From positions 1 to 30,750 of the forward strand of contig CAVFTS010000022.1 in NCBI GenBank assembly GCA_963625655.1: DNA of 30,750 nucleotides, in the 5' to 3' direction. The translations under genes were made by a program, and so were the position numbers. Below, in pieces: positions 14,815 to 23,944 of the stretch. This stretch comes from F23-B02 sp963625655. Its GTDB lineage: Bacteria > Bacillota > Clostridia > Oscillospirales > Oscillospiraceae. Position 1 is the first letter of the stretch. Every line of letters begins with the position of its first letter. The notes beneath the pieces are model-generated. The model had not been told where the DNA came from. It made no database searches and saw only the letters and a list, made by a program, of their open reading frames with translations.

Positions 14815-15717
14815 ATGAAAGCCCTCATCATTGCCGCCGCTGCGCTGCTGCCCGTCTGCGCCGTCGCAGACACATACAGATTCGTATTCTACCGCACAAG
14901 GTCAAAGCTCTCCACGCTGCTGCTCGATACGAAAAATCACGAGCCGGACTACTATGTCTGGCGTGACGCAAACGCCGAGCGTCTGCGTTCCCGACCGCAC
15001 GAGCGTTGGACTATGCGCTCCGACCGTGGCGAGGAGCTCTGCGGCTTTTACTGCCGCTGCGGCGAGACCCCTTCAAAGCGCCTTGCATTCATCGTCCACG
15101 GCTACCACTCCGAGCATGCCGAGACCGCCGGAATGCTTGCCGACTACTACTTCTCACGGGGCTTTGACATTTTTTGTCCCGACAACACCGCCTCCGGCGA
15201 AAGCGGCGGCAAATTCTTCGGCTACGGACTTTTTGAAAGCGCCGACTGCTTAAAGTGGCTCGGTGAACTGAAAGATCGTCTCGGCGACGTGAGCATCGTT
15301 CTGCACGGCTTTTCGCTCGGTGCGGCAAGCGTCCTCATGGCAAGCGACCGTGTGCCGGCTAACGTTGCGTTCATCGTCGCCGACAGCGGCTTTATAGACG
15401 CATCCGAAATACTCAAAAATCAGCTCGGCCCGCTTTACGGGCTTATGCGCAGACTGAATCGCTGCATTGCCGGCTATGATCCGCAGACCGCCGAGGTGCG
15501 TGAGCATATAGTAAGCGCCCGCTGTCCCGTGCTTATCGTCCACGGCGAGGACGACCCCACGGTGCCGTTTTCGATGGCGCCCCGCATATTCGAGCTTCTG
15601 CCGGAGCCGAAGGACAAGCTCTTTTCGCCCGGCGTTCGCCACATTGAAACAAGCTGGCGATGCATTGACGCCTACGCCGAAAAGCTCGACGCATTTATTA
15701 AAAACTATATCCGCTGA
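14815..15717 (+). CDS. Alpha/beta hydrolase with N-terminal membrane anchor or signal
   Basis: The 300-residue protein begins with a hydrophobic segment (about 2-18) and then an alpha/beta hydrolase domain of the BEM46/YqkD-like type. The oxyanion region is IVHGYHSE (93-100), the nucleophile elbow is GFSLGAAS with Ser167, the acid is Asp246 or Asp247 in HGEDDPTVP, and the catalytic His is 276 in GVRHIE. All members of the triad are present. The ATG lies 1 bp after the permease stop codon. Proteins of this type act as esterases or peptidases with poorly defined substrates, so a link with the amino-acid permease (for example releasing its substrate) is only a positional suggestion. Confidence 0.85.
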   Translation: MKALIIAAAALLPVCAVADTYRFVFYRTRSKLSTLLLDTKNHEPDYYVWRDANAERLRSRPHERWTMRSDRGEELCGFYCRCGETPSKRLAFIVHGYHSEHAETAGMLADYYFSRGFDIFCPDNTASGESGGKFFGYGLFESADCLKWLGELKDRLGDVSIVLHGFSLGAASVLMASDRVPANVAFIVADSGFIDASEILKNQLGPLYGLMRRLNRCIAGYDPQTAEVREHIVSARCPVLIVHGEDDPTVPFSMAPRIFELLPEPKDKLFSPGVRHIETSWRCIDAYAEKLDAFIKNYIR

Positions 15718-15723
15718 TATATA

Positions 15724-15765
15724 GCAAAGAAGCGCCTCCCAATGGGATGCGCTTCTTTGCGTTTT
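15724..15765 (+). terminator. Terminator of the permease-hydrolase operon
   Basis: A 12-bp stem (15724-15735 with 15749-15760) plus an inner CCC/GGG pair is followed by GTTTT. It lies between convergent genes; the minus-strand side lacks a T tract, so it acts mainly on the plus strand. Confidence 0.8.
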
Positions 15766-15778
15766 GACGAGATCATTT

Positions 15779-16081
15779 TCAGTACGGGATGAGCGTTATG
15801 AGATAGACAACTACCCCTATGCCGGCAACAAATGCGGACGCTATGAGCAGCGACGCCTTGAGCGCACCCCACACATAGGCACGGCGCATCTCGTGGGGCA
15901 TCTCGTCGTTCGAGCTTTCCCACGGTCTGTCGTTTGCGGCACTTGGCTCGTCGTCACCCTTTTTGCGGGGACGCTCTTCGTCCATGTAGGGCGGGTTGAA
16001 GCTGAAAAGATTCGGTTTTTCGACGGCGCTCATGTCGAATATGGTTCTGCCGTCGTCATCGTCGTATTTTTTCTTGGCCAT
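15779..16081 (-). CDS. Small membrane protein of unknown function at the end of the opp operon
   Basis: This 100-residue protein has a highly charged N-terminal two thirds (runs of Lys, Asp and Glu, and PPYMDEERPRKKGDDE) and one or two hydrophobic helices near the C-terminus (about 70-97). The ATG overlaps the stop of oppF (TAATG), so it is translationally coupled to the transporter. No family is recognised. A role in regulating or anchoring the peptide transporter is conceivable from position but unproven. Confidence 0.7.
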   Translation of the reverse strand: MAKKKYDDDDGRTIFDMSAVEKPNLFSFNPPYMDEERPRKKGDDEPSAANDRPWESSNDEMPHEMRRAYVWGALKASLLIASAFVAGIGVVVYLITLIPY

Positions 16082-17100
16082 TATTTGTCATACAGGTGGC
16101 AGACCACATAGTGACCCGGCTCGATCTCACGCTGTTCGGGTGCTTCGACCTTGCAGCGTTCCATGCAGTTTGCGCAGCGGGTATGGAACTTGCAGCCTGA
16201 GGGCGGATTTGCGGGCGAAGGAATGGAGCCTTCAAGCACGATCCTGTTCATCTTGACCGTCGGGTCGGGAATGGGGATCGCAGAGAAAAGCGCCTTCGTA
16301 TACGGGTGCAGCGGATTTCTGAAAATGTCCTCGGTTGCTCCGTACTCGACAAGGTTGCCGAGGTACATTACGCCGACGGTGTCGGAGATATGCTCAACGA
16401 CGGAGAGGTCGTGCGAAATGAACAGATAGGTGAGCTTATACTTATCCTGAAGGTCCTTGAGCAGGTTGATTATCTGCGCCTGGATTGAGACGTCGAGTGC
16501 GGAAACGGGTTCGTCGCAGACGACGAATTCAGGGTTGAGTGCGAGCGCTCTTGCGATGCAGATACGCTGACGCTGACCGCCGGAGAACTCGTGCGGGTAT
16601 CTGTCCTTGTGGAAGGGCTGAAGTCCGCAGTTGTCCATGACCCGGTCAATGTAGTCGTCAAACTCGTTTTTGGGGACGAGCTTATGCTCTCTGACCGCCT
16701 CGCCGATTATTTCGCCGACCGGCAGACGGGGCGAAAGCGAGGAAAACGGGTCCTGGAAGATGATCTGCATCTTTGTGCGAAGGCTGCGCATCTCCGATGC
16801 GCTGAGGTCATAGACCTCCTGCCCGTTAAACAGCACCTGACCTCCGGTCTTTTCGCCGGAAAGCCTGAGAATGGTGCGGCCCGTGGTGGTCTTGCCGCAG
16901 CCGGACTCGCCGACGAGACCCATCGTGGTGCCTCTCTTGAGGTTGAAGGTGACGCCGTCGACCGCCTTGACATAGCCGGTGACGCTGCCGAAAAAGCCGC
17001 CCTTTATCGGGAAGTACTTTTTCAGCTTGTTTACCATGAGGATATACTGCTCGTCGTATTCAACGGGGGTAAAATCGTTGGTGATTATCTCCTTTGCCAC
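16081..17100 (-). CDS. oppF: Oligopeptide ABC transporter ATPase OppF
   Basis: This 339-residue ATPase is of the Opp/Dpp F type, powering peptide import with OppD. Walker A is GESGCGKTT (64-72), the Q-loop segment is IIFQDPFSSLSPR, the signature is FSGGQRQR and Walker B is VVCDEPVSALD. The C-terminal region typical of the subfamily carries CKFHTRCANCMERC, whose cysteines match the iron-sulfur or structural Cys motif of OppD/F proteins. It appears to start with GTG at 17100, 2 bp after the oppD stop, with a modest GGTGGG ribosome site. The length is normal. Confidence 0.95.
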   Translation of the reverse strand: MAKEIITNDFTPVEYDEQYILMVNKLKKYFPIKGGFFGSVTGYVKAVDGVTFNLKRGTTMGLVGESGCGKTTTGRTILRLSGEKTGGQVLFNGQEVYDLSASEMRSLRTKMQIIFQDPFSSLSPRLPVGEIIGEAVREHKLVPKNEFDDYIDRVMDNCGLQPFHKDRYPHEFSGGQRQRICIARALALNPEFVVCDEPVSALDVSIQAQIINLLKDLQDKYKLTYLFISHDLSVVEHISDTVGVMYLGNLVEYGATEDIFRNPLHPYTKALFSAIPIPDPTVKMNRIVLEGSIPSPANPPSGCKFHTRCANCMERCKVEAPEQREIEPGHYVVCHLYDK

Positions 17101-17102
17101 GA

Positions 17103-18251
17103 TCAGTCACCCACCTTTCCGTCGTAGTAGCGGTAGCACGAGACATAGTGCGTGTCGCTTATCTTGACCTGATGCGGGTAATCGCCGTCGCAGGCGGCGA
17201 CGCACTTCTCGCAGCGGTCCTTAAAGTAACAGTAGTTGGGCATATTGATGGGGTTTGGAACCTTACCGGGAATGGAGTACAGCTTATCGACCTTCTTGCC
17301 GACGCTGGGCTTCGACGCCATAAGACCTATCGTGTAGGGGTGCGCCGGGTTTGCGAATATCTCCTCGGCGGTGCCCTTTTCGATAACTCTGCCGGCGTAC
17401 ATGACAACGACGTAATCCGCCATCTCGGCAATAACGCCGAGGTCGTGCGTGATTATCATTATCGAGGAGTTGATCTTATCCTTGAGGTGACGGAGCAAAT
17501 CGAGAATCTGCGCCTGAATGGTAACGTCCAGTGCCGTGGTGGGTTCGTCCGCAATTATGAGCTTGGGGTTGCAGGCAAGTGCAATTGCGATCATAACACG
17601 CTGACGCATACCGCCTGACAGCTCGTGCGGGAACATTCTGTAAACACCCTCGCTGTTTGCGATGCCGACCATCTCAAGCAGTTCTATGGTGCGGGCTTTG
17701 ACCTCCTCCTCGCTCTTGCCCTGGCCGTCGTGCAGCTCGATGACCTCTTTGATTTGGTCGCCGATGCGGAAAACGGGGTTAAGGCTCGTCATAGGCTCCT
17801 GGAATATCATGGAGATGTAGTTGCCTCTGAGCCTCTGCATCTGCTTTAATGGGGTCTTTGCGATATCATAAGCCTTGTCGCCGAGGTTGAACCTGATTTC
17901 GCCCTCGACTATCTGACCCTGCGGGCGCTGAAGAAGCTGCATAATGGAAAGGCTGGTAACGCTCTTGCCGCAGCCGGATTCACCCACGACGCCCACGGTC
18001 TTGCCGATGGGAACTTCAAAGTCTATGCCGTCGACCGCCTTGACGGTGCCGACGTCGGAGAAGAAGTAGGTATGCAGATTCTCGATCTCGAGTACGTTCG
18101 CAGGATCGTGCATATTGGTGAGGAATTCCTCTTCGGGAACGTTTTTGCGCTTATACTTCTTTTCGAGTGCCTTGGTTATTTTGCGGTTTTCTCTCGAAAT
18201 TTTGCGGGACTCTTTGGCGGAGAGATAACCCTGCCCTTTTTCCTTTGCCAT
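17103..18251 (-). CDS. oppD: Oligopeptide ABC transporter ATPase OppD
   Basis: The 382-residue partner ATPase has Walker A GESGCGKS (90-97), the signature LSGGMRQR, Walker B IIADEPTTALD and a C-terminal CYFKDRCEKCVAAC motif. An N-terminal extension of about 50 charged residues (many Lys and Arg) precedes the usual start of the domain; GGAGG lies upstream of its ATG, so the extension is likely real. It follows oppC by 12 bp. With OppF it forms the cytoplasmic ATPase pair of the importer. Confidence 0.95.
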   Translation of the reverse strand: MAKEKGQGYLSAKESRKISRENRKITKALEKKYKRKNVPEEEFLTNMHDPANVLEIENLHTYFFSDVGTVKAVDGIDFEVPIGKTVGVVGESGCGKSVTSLSIMQLLQRPQGQIVEGEIRFNLGDKAYDIAKTPLKQMQRLRGNYISMIFQEPMTSLNPVFRIGDQIKEVIELHDGQGKSEEEVKARTIELLEMVGIANSEGVYRMFPHELSGGMRQRVMIAIALACNPKLIIADEPTTALDVTIQAQILDLLRHLKDKINSSIMIITHDLGVIAEMADYVVVMYAGRVIEKGTAEEIFANPAHPYTIGLMASKPSVGKKVDKLYSIPGKVPNPINMPNYCYFKDRCEKCVAACDGDYPHQVKISDTHYVSCYRYYDGKVGD

Positions 18252-18263
18252 ATTCTCTCCTCC

Positions 18264-19907
18264 TTATCTCTTCATCTTCGGGTCGAATGCGTCACGCAGA
18301 CCGTCGCCGACGAGGTTAAACGCAAGGACCGTCAGCAGCAGACAGATGCCCGCCGGAATCCATATGAACCAATAGGTCGTGAGAACGTAGGTATCGTTAA
18401 CGTCGTTGATGATGTTGCCCCACGATGCATACGGGTACTTGACGCCGAGTCCGAGGAAGGACAGCGTCGCCTCCGTGATGATGGTGCTGCCCAGACCCAT
18501 GGTGCAGGTAACGATGAGCTGCGGGATGACGTTCGGGATGAGGTGCTTAAATATTCTGCGGGACACTCTGACGCCGCAGGCCTCGGTAGCGGTCATGAAC
18601 TCCTGCTCCCTGAGGGAGAGGATCTGACCTCTGACGAGACGGGCAATACCTGCCCAGCCCAGAACACCGAGCAGCAGCATCAGGTAAAGCATTCGTGTAT
18701 CCGGGTCGACTCGGATCTCATCCATCATCGCACCCAAAATAATTATTATCGGCATGGTCGGTATGCAGTAGAACACGTCGACAAGACGCATTATCACGTT
18801 ATCTACCCATCCTCCGAAGTATCCGGAGATACCACCGAGGATAACGCCTATAAGGGTGGAGATTATCATTACGACGAAGCCGATAACGAGGGATACTCTG
18901 CCGCCGTACATGAGGCGGGTGAGCATATCCATACCGTTACGGTCGGTACCGAGCCAATGCTCGGAGTCGGGCTCGCCGTAGCGGTAGTACTTCGTGGTCT
19001 TGGTGTCCTGCTGAACATCCCATTTCTCATGGAGAGCGTCGTACTCAAGCTGATACTTAATTTCCTCGCCGTTCTCGTCGGTGTAGTTCAGCTCGACCGT
19101 ACCGTCAAAGTCATCCGAGCCGACCTTGCCGTCGATAGCGGTGATGAGCGCTTCTCTGAAGTCCTTGGTAATGACAAAGTCCGGAAGTATCGACTGAGTA
19201 ATATACCGGTCAATGTATGCGACCATTTCCTCTCCGGAATAGATATAACCGTCGGCATCGACAGTGTATTCGCTGCCTTCCGCCGTGAAGCTCATAGGTG
19301 CGGGTTCGGCGGTCTCCGTTTCGGCGGGAGTCTCGCCCTCACCCGTTTCTTCGCTCTCGACGGCATAAGCCTTAAGTGCGGCGTAAATAAAGTCATAAGA
19401 GAAGGTTTCTCCCTCGTTCACCGGGTTTACGAGGTCTATGTATGCAAGACCTATATTCTCACCGTTAAGCGAGATGCTGTAAAAATCCTTGCCTTCCTTT
19501 GTAACGGTATAGGTGGTATCTCTGTACCGGAAGCTGTCATTGCCCTCACTGATGGCAAGAACGGCATAGGACTGAACCGCACCGGAAAATTCGCTTCCTT
19601 TTGCGGAATATGAATAGGTGGTGTTTTCGGCGATACCGGCAACATCTTTAATCTGCCCGACCGTGTGATAGAACTGCTCATCCTCGGTGTAGGGGGAGAT
19701 AAGTCCTCCGACGAAGGAGAACAGGAACATCAGAAGCAGAAAGCTGAGTCCGGTAACGGCAAGGCTGTTTCTGATAAAGCGCTTGAATACGAGCATAGAC
19801 GGCGACAGCACCTTTACACGGCGGTCGTCGTTAAGGGAGAAGCTTTCGCTCTCGGCGGACACATTGTTCACCTGAGACTCTTCGTTCTGATTCTTATTCT
19901 TTTTCAT
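18264..19907 (-). CDS. oppC: Oligopeptide ABC transporter permease OppC with a large insertion
   Basis: This 547-residue permease has TM1 at about 49-70 and the standard permease core from about 317 (HWLGTDRNGMDM, then helices), with the EAA loop (TEACGVRVSRRIFKHLIPN) that contacts the ATPases. Family members are about 300 residues long. The difference is a segment at about residues 80-312, after TM1, that should face outside the cell and includes an acidic Thr/Glu/Pro stretch near 185-204. Start 19907 is chosen for AGGAGG 7 nt upstream; it lies 16 bp after the oppB stop. No frameshift is present, so the insertion is translated. It may bind the substrate-binding lipoprotein or peptides, which is inference. 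Confidence 0.93.
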   Translation of the reverse strand: MKKNKNQNEESQVNNVSAESESFSLNDDRRVKVLSPSMLVFKRFIRNSLAVTGLSFLLLMFLFSFVGGLISPYTEDEQFYHTVGQIKDVAGIAENTTYSYSAKGSEFSGAVQSYAVLAISEGNDSFRYRDTTYTVTKEGKDFYSISLNGENIGLAYIDLVNPVNEGETFSYDFIYAALKAYAVESEETGEGETPAETETAEPAPMSFTAEGSEYTVDADGYIYSGEEMVAYIDRYITQSILPDFVITKDFREALITAIDGKVGSDDFDGTVELNYTDENGEEIKYQLEYDALHEKWDVQQDTKTTKYYRYGEPDSEHWLGTDRNGMDMLTRLMYGGRVSLVIGFVVMIISTLIGVILGGISGYFGGWVDNVIMRLVDVFYCIPTMPIIIILGAMMDEIRVDPDTRMLYLMLLLGVLGWAGIARLVRGQILSLREQEFMTATEACGVRVSRRIFKHLIPNVIPQLIVTCTMGLGSTIITEATLSFLGLGVKYPYASWGNIINDVNDTYVLTTYWFIWIPAGICLLLTVLAFNLVGDGLRDAFDPKMKR

Positions 19908-19923
19908 CTGAGCTCCTCCTTTC

Positions 19924-20910
19924 TTATGCGATACGGACACGGGGATCGACCACTGCGTACAGAACGTCGGCGATCAGGTTGCCCACAAGCGTCAGCAACG
20001 CAAGGAACACGAGGTAGAACATGCTGAACGGAATATCACCCGCAACCATCGCATAATAGGATGCGTAGCCTATACCGGGGATGGAGAACAGCGTCTCGGT
20101 GATGAGTGCGCCGGAGAAAAGTCCGGGCAGGGAGCCGCCGAGGATGGTGACAATGGGTATAAGGGTATTGCGGAAAGCGTGATGATATATAACCTTTCGC
20201 TCGGAAAGGCCCTTGGCACGTGCCGTTCTTATGTAGTCGGCGTTGAGGACTTCAAGCATATTGGTTCTCGTGTATCTCATAAGAGAACCCATGCTGACGA
20301 CCACCAGCGTGACAATCGGCATCACAAGATGATTCGCATAGTCGAGAATCTGTCCGCCCGTACCGAGCAAATCGTGATTTCGTCCGGTAAGTCCGAACAG
20401 GTCAAACCAACCGAGCTTTACCGAGAACACGAGCTTCAGAAGAGAGGCAAAGAAGAAGGTCGGCAGTGAAATACCCGCAAGCGCAATGATGGAAACGACA
20501 TAGTCCGTCTTGCTGTACTGCTTCGTTGCGGCAATAACGCCGAGGGGAATAGCGATGATGACTTCAAAGAAGAATGCTATTGCGCCCATGATGAAGCTTA
20601 CCCAAATTGTTTCATTAAACTTTTCGAGTACGGGAACGGTATAGTGCCAGCTGTCTCCGAAGTTGCCTTTGAACACGTTCTTAAGCCATGTAAAAAAGCC
20701 TTCGAGCACGCTACCGTTCATATTATACATTTCATTTAATTGTTCGAGCCATTCCTGATAGCTCTTCGCACCGGGCTGCTGTGATTTCTGACGAGCCACC
20801 GATTCCACATAGGACGTGGGAAGGCTTCGCATGAGCGCATAGATAATAAGCGCCACAAGTAAGAGGATGAGTACTGAGATAAGCACCCTCTTAAGGATGT
20901 ATTTCCACAC
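19924..20910 (-). CDS. oppB: Oligopeptide ABC transporter permease OppB
   Basis: The 328-residue permease has an N-terminal helix (about 9-28), the OppB-type segment YNMNGSVLEGFFTWLKNVF followed by GNFGDSW, five further helices and the EAA loop TARAKGLSERKVIYHHAFRN. It starts with GTG at 20910, supported by GGAGG 8 nt upstream. It forms the membrane channel with OppC. A 181-bp palindromic gap separates it from oppA, allowing different expression levels for the binding protein and the channel. Confidence 0.95.
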   Translation of the reverse strand: MWKYILKRVLISVLILLLVALIIYALMRSLPTSYVESVARQKSQQPGAKSYQEWLEQLNEMYNMNGSVLEGFFTWLKNVFKGNFGDSWHYTVPVLEKFNETIWVSFIMGAIAFFFEVIIAIPLGVIAATKQYSKTDYVVSIIALAGISLPTFFFASLLKLVFSVKLGWFDLFGLTGRNHDLLGTGGQILDYANHLVMPIVTLVVVSMGSLMRYTRTNMLEVLNADYIRTARAKGLSERKVIYHHAFRNTLIPIVTILGGSLPGLFSGALITETLFSIPGIGYASYYAMVAGDIPFSMFYLVFLALLTLVGNLIADVLYAVVDPRVRIA

Positions 20911-20940
20911 GGGTCTTTCCTCCGATCTGTTTTACGACAT

Positions 20941-21080
20941 ACTGTGTTGCATATCAGACAGACGTCTGTGCTGACCGAGTGCCTCATGGACGTCTCTCCG
21001 ATTTGCAACACAGTTGCCCTGAGGCCCCATTTGAGGTCTCAGGGCAACCTTTTTGCTTAGTTGCTGAGCATATTCAGCTA
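20941..21080 (-). promoter_or_regulatory. Structured oppA-oppB intercistronic region
   Basis: Between the oppA stop and oppB start lie three inverted repeats: GCTGA/TCAGC (21063-21078), a strong stem GTTGCCCTGAG/CTCAGGGCAAC (about 21013-21051) and an 11-bp perfect pair ACTGTGTTGCA/TGCAACACAGT (20941-20951 with 21004-21014) enclosing a loop with its own GACGTC repeats. The first strong stem has no minus-strand T tract, so it may protect the 3' end of oppA mRNA or cause partial processing rather than full termination. Confidence 0.55.
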
Positions 21081-21091
21081 TGGGCTCCGAA

Positions 21092-23344
21092 TTACTTGAG
21101 CTCCATATTCTGGACCTCGCTCATCCAGCCGTAGAACGGGGTGATGTCGGGAGTTACGGTGTCGCTGTTGACACGCTCGGAGCTCCAGATGACACAGTTC
21201 TTGCGCTGATATACGGGAACCTCAACGGCCCAATCCATGATGATGTCAAGGCATTCCTTGTACATGCCCTTACGGAAGCTCTGGTCGTCGCTCGTACGAG
21301 CCTCAAGGATGAGACTGTCAAGCTCGGAGTCAGCAATTCTGTAGTGGTTGGAGCCGGTCTGGTTGGAGGAATGATATACCTGGTACATATCGGGGTCAAC
21401 GGTTGCGCCCCAAGCTGCTGCCCACATATCGACCTCGCCCGCATCGAGAGCATCCCAAAGTGCGGAGGAGTCTGCCATATCGGTTACGATGAGGTTGATA
21501 CCAATGTCAGCAAGAGCATTGCTTGCCTCGGTAAGAACCATGAATGCGGGGTGATCGCCTTCGCCGTTTGCGGGGATCAGTACCTCGTACTCAAGGGCGG
21601 CGCCTGCGGGAGCCGCAGTGACCATACCGTCTTCAACGGTGTAGCCTGCCGCCTCGAGGAAGCCGAGAGCTGCCTGCTTTGCTGCCTCGTAACGTGCGTC
21701 GGAATCCATGTCGCTGGTGTAGATGGGATCGCCGTTTACGTCAACGGAGAATGCGACCTGGTAGCCTGCGTCGGTTGCCTGAGGAGCAGCCCAAGAGGTG
21801 TTGGAAATGGGGTAGTTGATGACGGATGCCATTTCGCCGTAGTAGGAGTCGATGGCGACGTCACGGTACACCGCATAGATGGTTGCGATAGCCTTACGCA
21901 GGTTCTTGGAAGCGTCGGAGGAAGGATCGGAACCGACCTTGACGTTGTTTGCGCAAATGCCGATGTAGCCGTAGCCGAGGTTGTCAACAAGGTCAGTGGT
22001 GATCTTGTCGCCGGTGAGCTCCTTGTTGCCGTTGGCCTTCTTGATGGCGCTGATGGTATCGTCGTTGATGGTAGGATCGGTCAGGTCGATGGTGCCGGTA
22101 ACAACGCCGTTGAGCTTATCGCCCTCGGTGGTGCACTGCTGGAAGTTGACGTTCTTGATCTTGGGAGCGCCGAGGAAGTAGCTTTCGTTGCTCTCGAACT
22201 TTACAACGCCGTCCTTGAACTCAATGAACTTGTAGGGGCCTGCGCCCATGGGGGTAGTGGTCTTTGCACGAACGGTGGAGAGGTCGCCCTTCTCGAAGCC
22301 GAACTGGTTGTTGTCGTAGTCGTACTTGGAAGCGTCGCCGTAGTAGTGCATGGGAGCGACGGTAACGCCGAGCTGGTAAATTGCGACTGCGTCGAACGAA
22401 TCCATAACAACGCGCATGCTGTAGTCGCCGGTCTTCTGGATGCCGGAGATGCTTGCAGCGGAGTCGCCGGTCTTAACGCCGACGGTGGGGTATGCGTAGA
22501 CTTCCTCGTCCATCATGTCAACAAGAGCGTCGGAATCGCCGACTTCCGCTTCCATTGCGGTGAAGTTCCAGCCGTAGTTGTCGCCGATCTCCATTGCGAA
22601 CTCCTCGGCGGTTGCGGAATCGCCGCTGAAGCCCCACAGGGAGGATGCGGTTGCTACGTCGCCTTCGGTAGCATAGCCGGCTGCTACGCAGTAGTCAACG
22701 ATGCCCTGTGCAAAGGGAACGAGTGCGTTGTCGAATGCATCCCAGAACTTGGTCTGCTGCTCTTCGGTCCAGTTGTCGAAATTGGTGTTGTCACGGCCTG
22801 CCTCTGCAAGTGCCTTGGAGAGGGTGGTCATGCCTGCACGGTACTCGTCGATACCCTGGATGGGCTGTGCGTACAGAGTGCTTGCACCGTCATAGGTGGG
22901 GTCGCAGAGAACGTACATGCTGAAGATGACGTCGTCGATGGTGAGCTTCTCACCGTCGGAGAACTTGACATCGTCACGGATCTCGATGTCGTAGTAAACG
23001 GTGCCGTCATCGTTCTGGGTGATCTCACAATTGCCGAGACCGTAGTAGGTGTAATCCTTACCGTTGTAAGAATGGGTTTCGCCTTCGATACCGTTCATGA
23101 TGACTGCGCCGGTACGATCGGAAGCCAGAAGGCTGACCGAAGTCATGGCGTAGACGTCCTGGTCATAAGCGGTCTCGGAGAAGAACGGGGAGAACTTCTC
23201 GTTGAACTGGCTGTAGCCTACAACGAGGGGGGTGCTGTTGTTCTTGTCGCTCGCTTCGCCTTCCTTGCCGCCGCAGCCTGCGAACAGGCAGAGGCACATA
23301 AGCATGGCGAGGACAAGAGCAAGAATGCGTGTTGCTTTCTTCAT
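21092..23344 (-). CDS. oppA: Oligopeptide-binding lipoprotein OppA (SBP_bac_5)
   Basis: The 750-residue precursor has a lipoprotein signal peptide (lysines at 2-3, hydrophobic core 7-20, lipobox FAGC with Cys24), an acidic linker, then a family-5 extracellular solute-binding domain, with typical phrases such as VKFSDGEKLTIDDVIFS in the first lobe. It is longer than most peptide-binding proteins (about 550 residues) because of extra acidic insertions. AAGGAGG lies just before the ATG. It captures peptides outside the cell and delivers them to OppBC. The gene is first in the opp set and follows the pepF gene pair by 66 bp. Confidence 0.95.
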   Translation of the reverse strand: MKKATRILALVLAMLMCLCLFAGCGGKEGEASDKNNSTPLVVGYSQFNEKFSPFFSETAYDQDVYAMTSVSLLASDRTGAVIMNGIEGETHSYNGKDYTYYGLGNCEITQNDDGTVYYDIEIRDDVKFSDGEKLTIDDVIFSMYVLCDPTYDGASTLYAQPIQGIDEYRAGMTTLSKALAEAGRDNTNFDNWTEEQQTKFWDAFDNALVPFAQGIVDYCVAAGYATEGDVATASSLWGFSGDSATAEEFAMEIGDNYGWNFTAMEAEVGDSDALVDMMDEEVYAYPTVGVKTGDSAASISGIQKTGDYSMRVVMDSFDAVAIYQLGVTVAPMHYYGDASKYDYDNNQFGFEKGDLSTVRAKTTTPMGAGPYKFIEFKDGVVKFESNESYFLGAPKIKNVNFQQCTTEGDKLNGVVTGTIDLTDPTINDDTISAIKKANGNKELTGDKITTDLVDNLGYGYIGICANNVKVGSDPSSDASKNLRKAIATIYAVYRDVAIDSYYGEMASVINYPISNTSWAAPQATDAGYQVAFSVDVNGDPIYTSDMDSDARYEAAKQAALGFLEAAGYTVEDGMVTAAPAGAALEYEVLIPANGEGDHPAFMVLTEASNALADIGINLIVTDMADSSALWDALDAGEVDMWAAAWGATVDPDMYQVYHSSNQTGSNHYRIADSELDSLILEARTSDDQSFRKGMYKECLDIIMDWAVEVPVYQRKNCVIWSSERVNSDTVTPDITPFYGWMSEVQNMELK

Positions 23345-23374
23345 AAGATATCCTCCTTATTGAAATGCTTTTAT

Positions 23375-23392
23375 AAAACGGAGACCTCTCCG
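23375..23392 (-). terminator. Weak terminator-like hairpin before oppA
   Basis: CGGAG and CTCCG (5 bp, 4-nt loop, 23379-23392) are followed on the minus strand by TTTTAT. It lies between the pepF operon and oppA and could allow partial read-through; no convincing separate oppA promoter was found. Confidence 0.35.
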
Positions 23393-23410
23393 GGTAAACA
23401 AATCAATGCG

Positions 23411-23944
23411 TCACTCCGACTTTTTCCAGTCGAGCGACATGATGCGCTTTCTGAGATACAGCGCACAAGCGGCGCAGAGTGCGGAAACGAGCGCAAGCAG
23501 CAGCGGTGCAAGGAGTCCTCCCCCGCCGATGAAGATATGCACGACCGTACACACAAGCTCAATGAGCGCAAACATCGCCAGTATAAGCAGACGAACGGGA
23601 TAAACCTCAACGCTTTTGCGGTAGCGGTAGCCGCGCAGTCCCTTATTCTCGGCCTTGAGCTTCATTCCGGACGAGATAAGCGTCACCGCCGTGATGAGCT
23701 GCGCTATCCACGGCAGCATAAGATGCAGTCCGTTTGCGTCCGGCACGCCGATAATAAAGCCGGGGCAAAAGCCCAAAAGCACGGCGAGCGCCGTGAGTAT
23801 GCGGGTCTTTCCGCAAAAGCCCGCCAGACTGCCGGACACGGGAACGTAGTATGCGCCCTCGTATATGTACTCCCCGTTCAGCTCGGCACGAAAGTCGTTT
23901 AAATGCTCTCGCCTTCCGGGGCGCTTATTCTTTTTTCCCGCCAT
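23411..23944 (-). CDS. Four-helix membrane protein of unknown function
   Basis: This 177-residue protein has a basic N-terminus (KKNKRPGRREH) and four predicted membrane helices at about 49-66, 76-94, 117-140 and 145-164, ending in a short charged tail. No known motif is visible. Its ATG overlaps the stop of pepF (TAATG), so the two are translationally coupled. It is probably produced together with the oligopeptidase, but nothing in the sequence shows a functional link. Confidence 0.8.
   Translation of the reverse strand: MAGKKNKRPGRREHLNDFRAELNGEYIYEGAYYVPVSGSLAGFCGKTRILTALAVLLGFCPGFIIGVPDANGLHLMLPWIAQLITAVTLISSGMKLKAENKGLRGYRYRKSVEVYPVRLLILAMFALIELVCTVVHIFIGGGGLLAPLLLALVSALCAACALYLRKRIMSLDWKKSE

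Noticed and set aside
13659..14873. 404-codon minus-strand frame opposite the amino-acid permease
   Set aside because: It has Asp, Ala, His-rich antisense composition and no promoter or ribosome site, whereas the plus strand has both.
21080..23902. 940-codon open frame on the plus strand opposite oppA
   Set aside because: It is antisense to a well-supported lipoprotein gene, is full of Val, Gly and Cys from complementary codon bias, and has no start signal.
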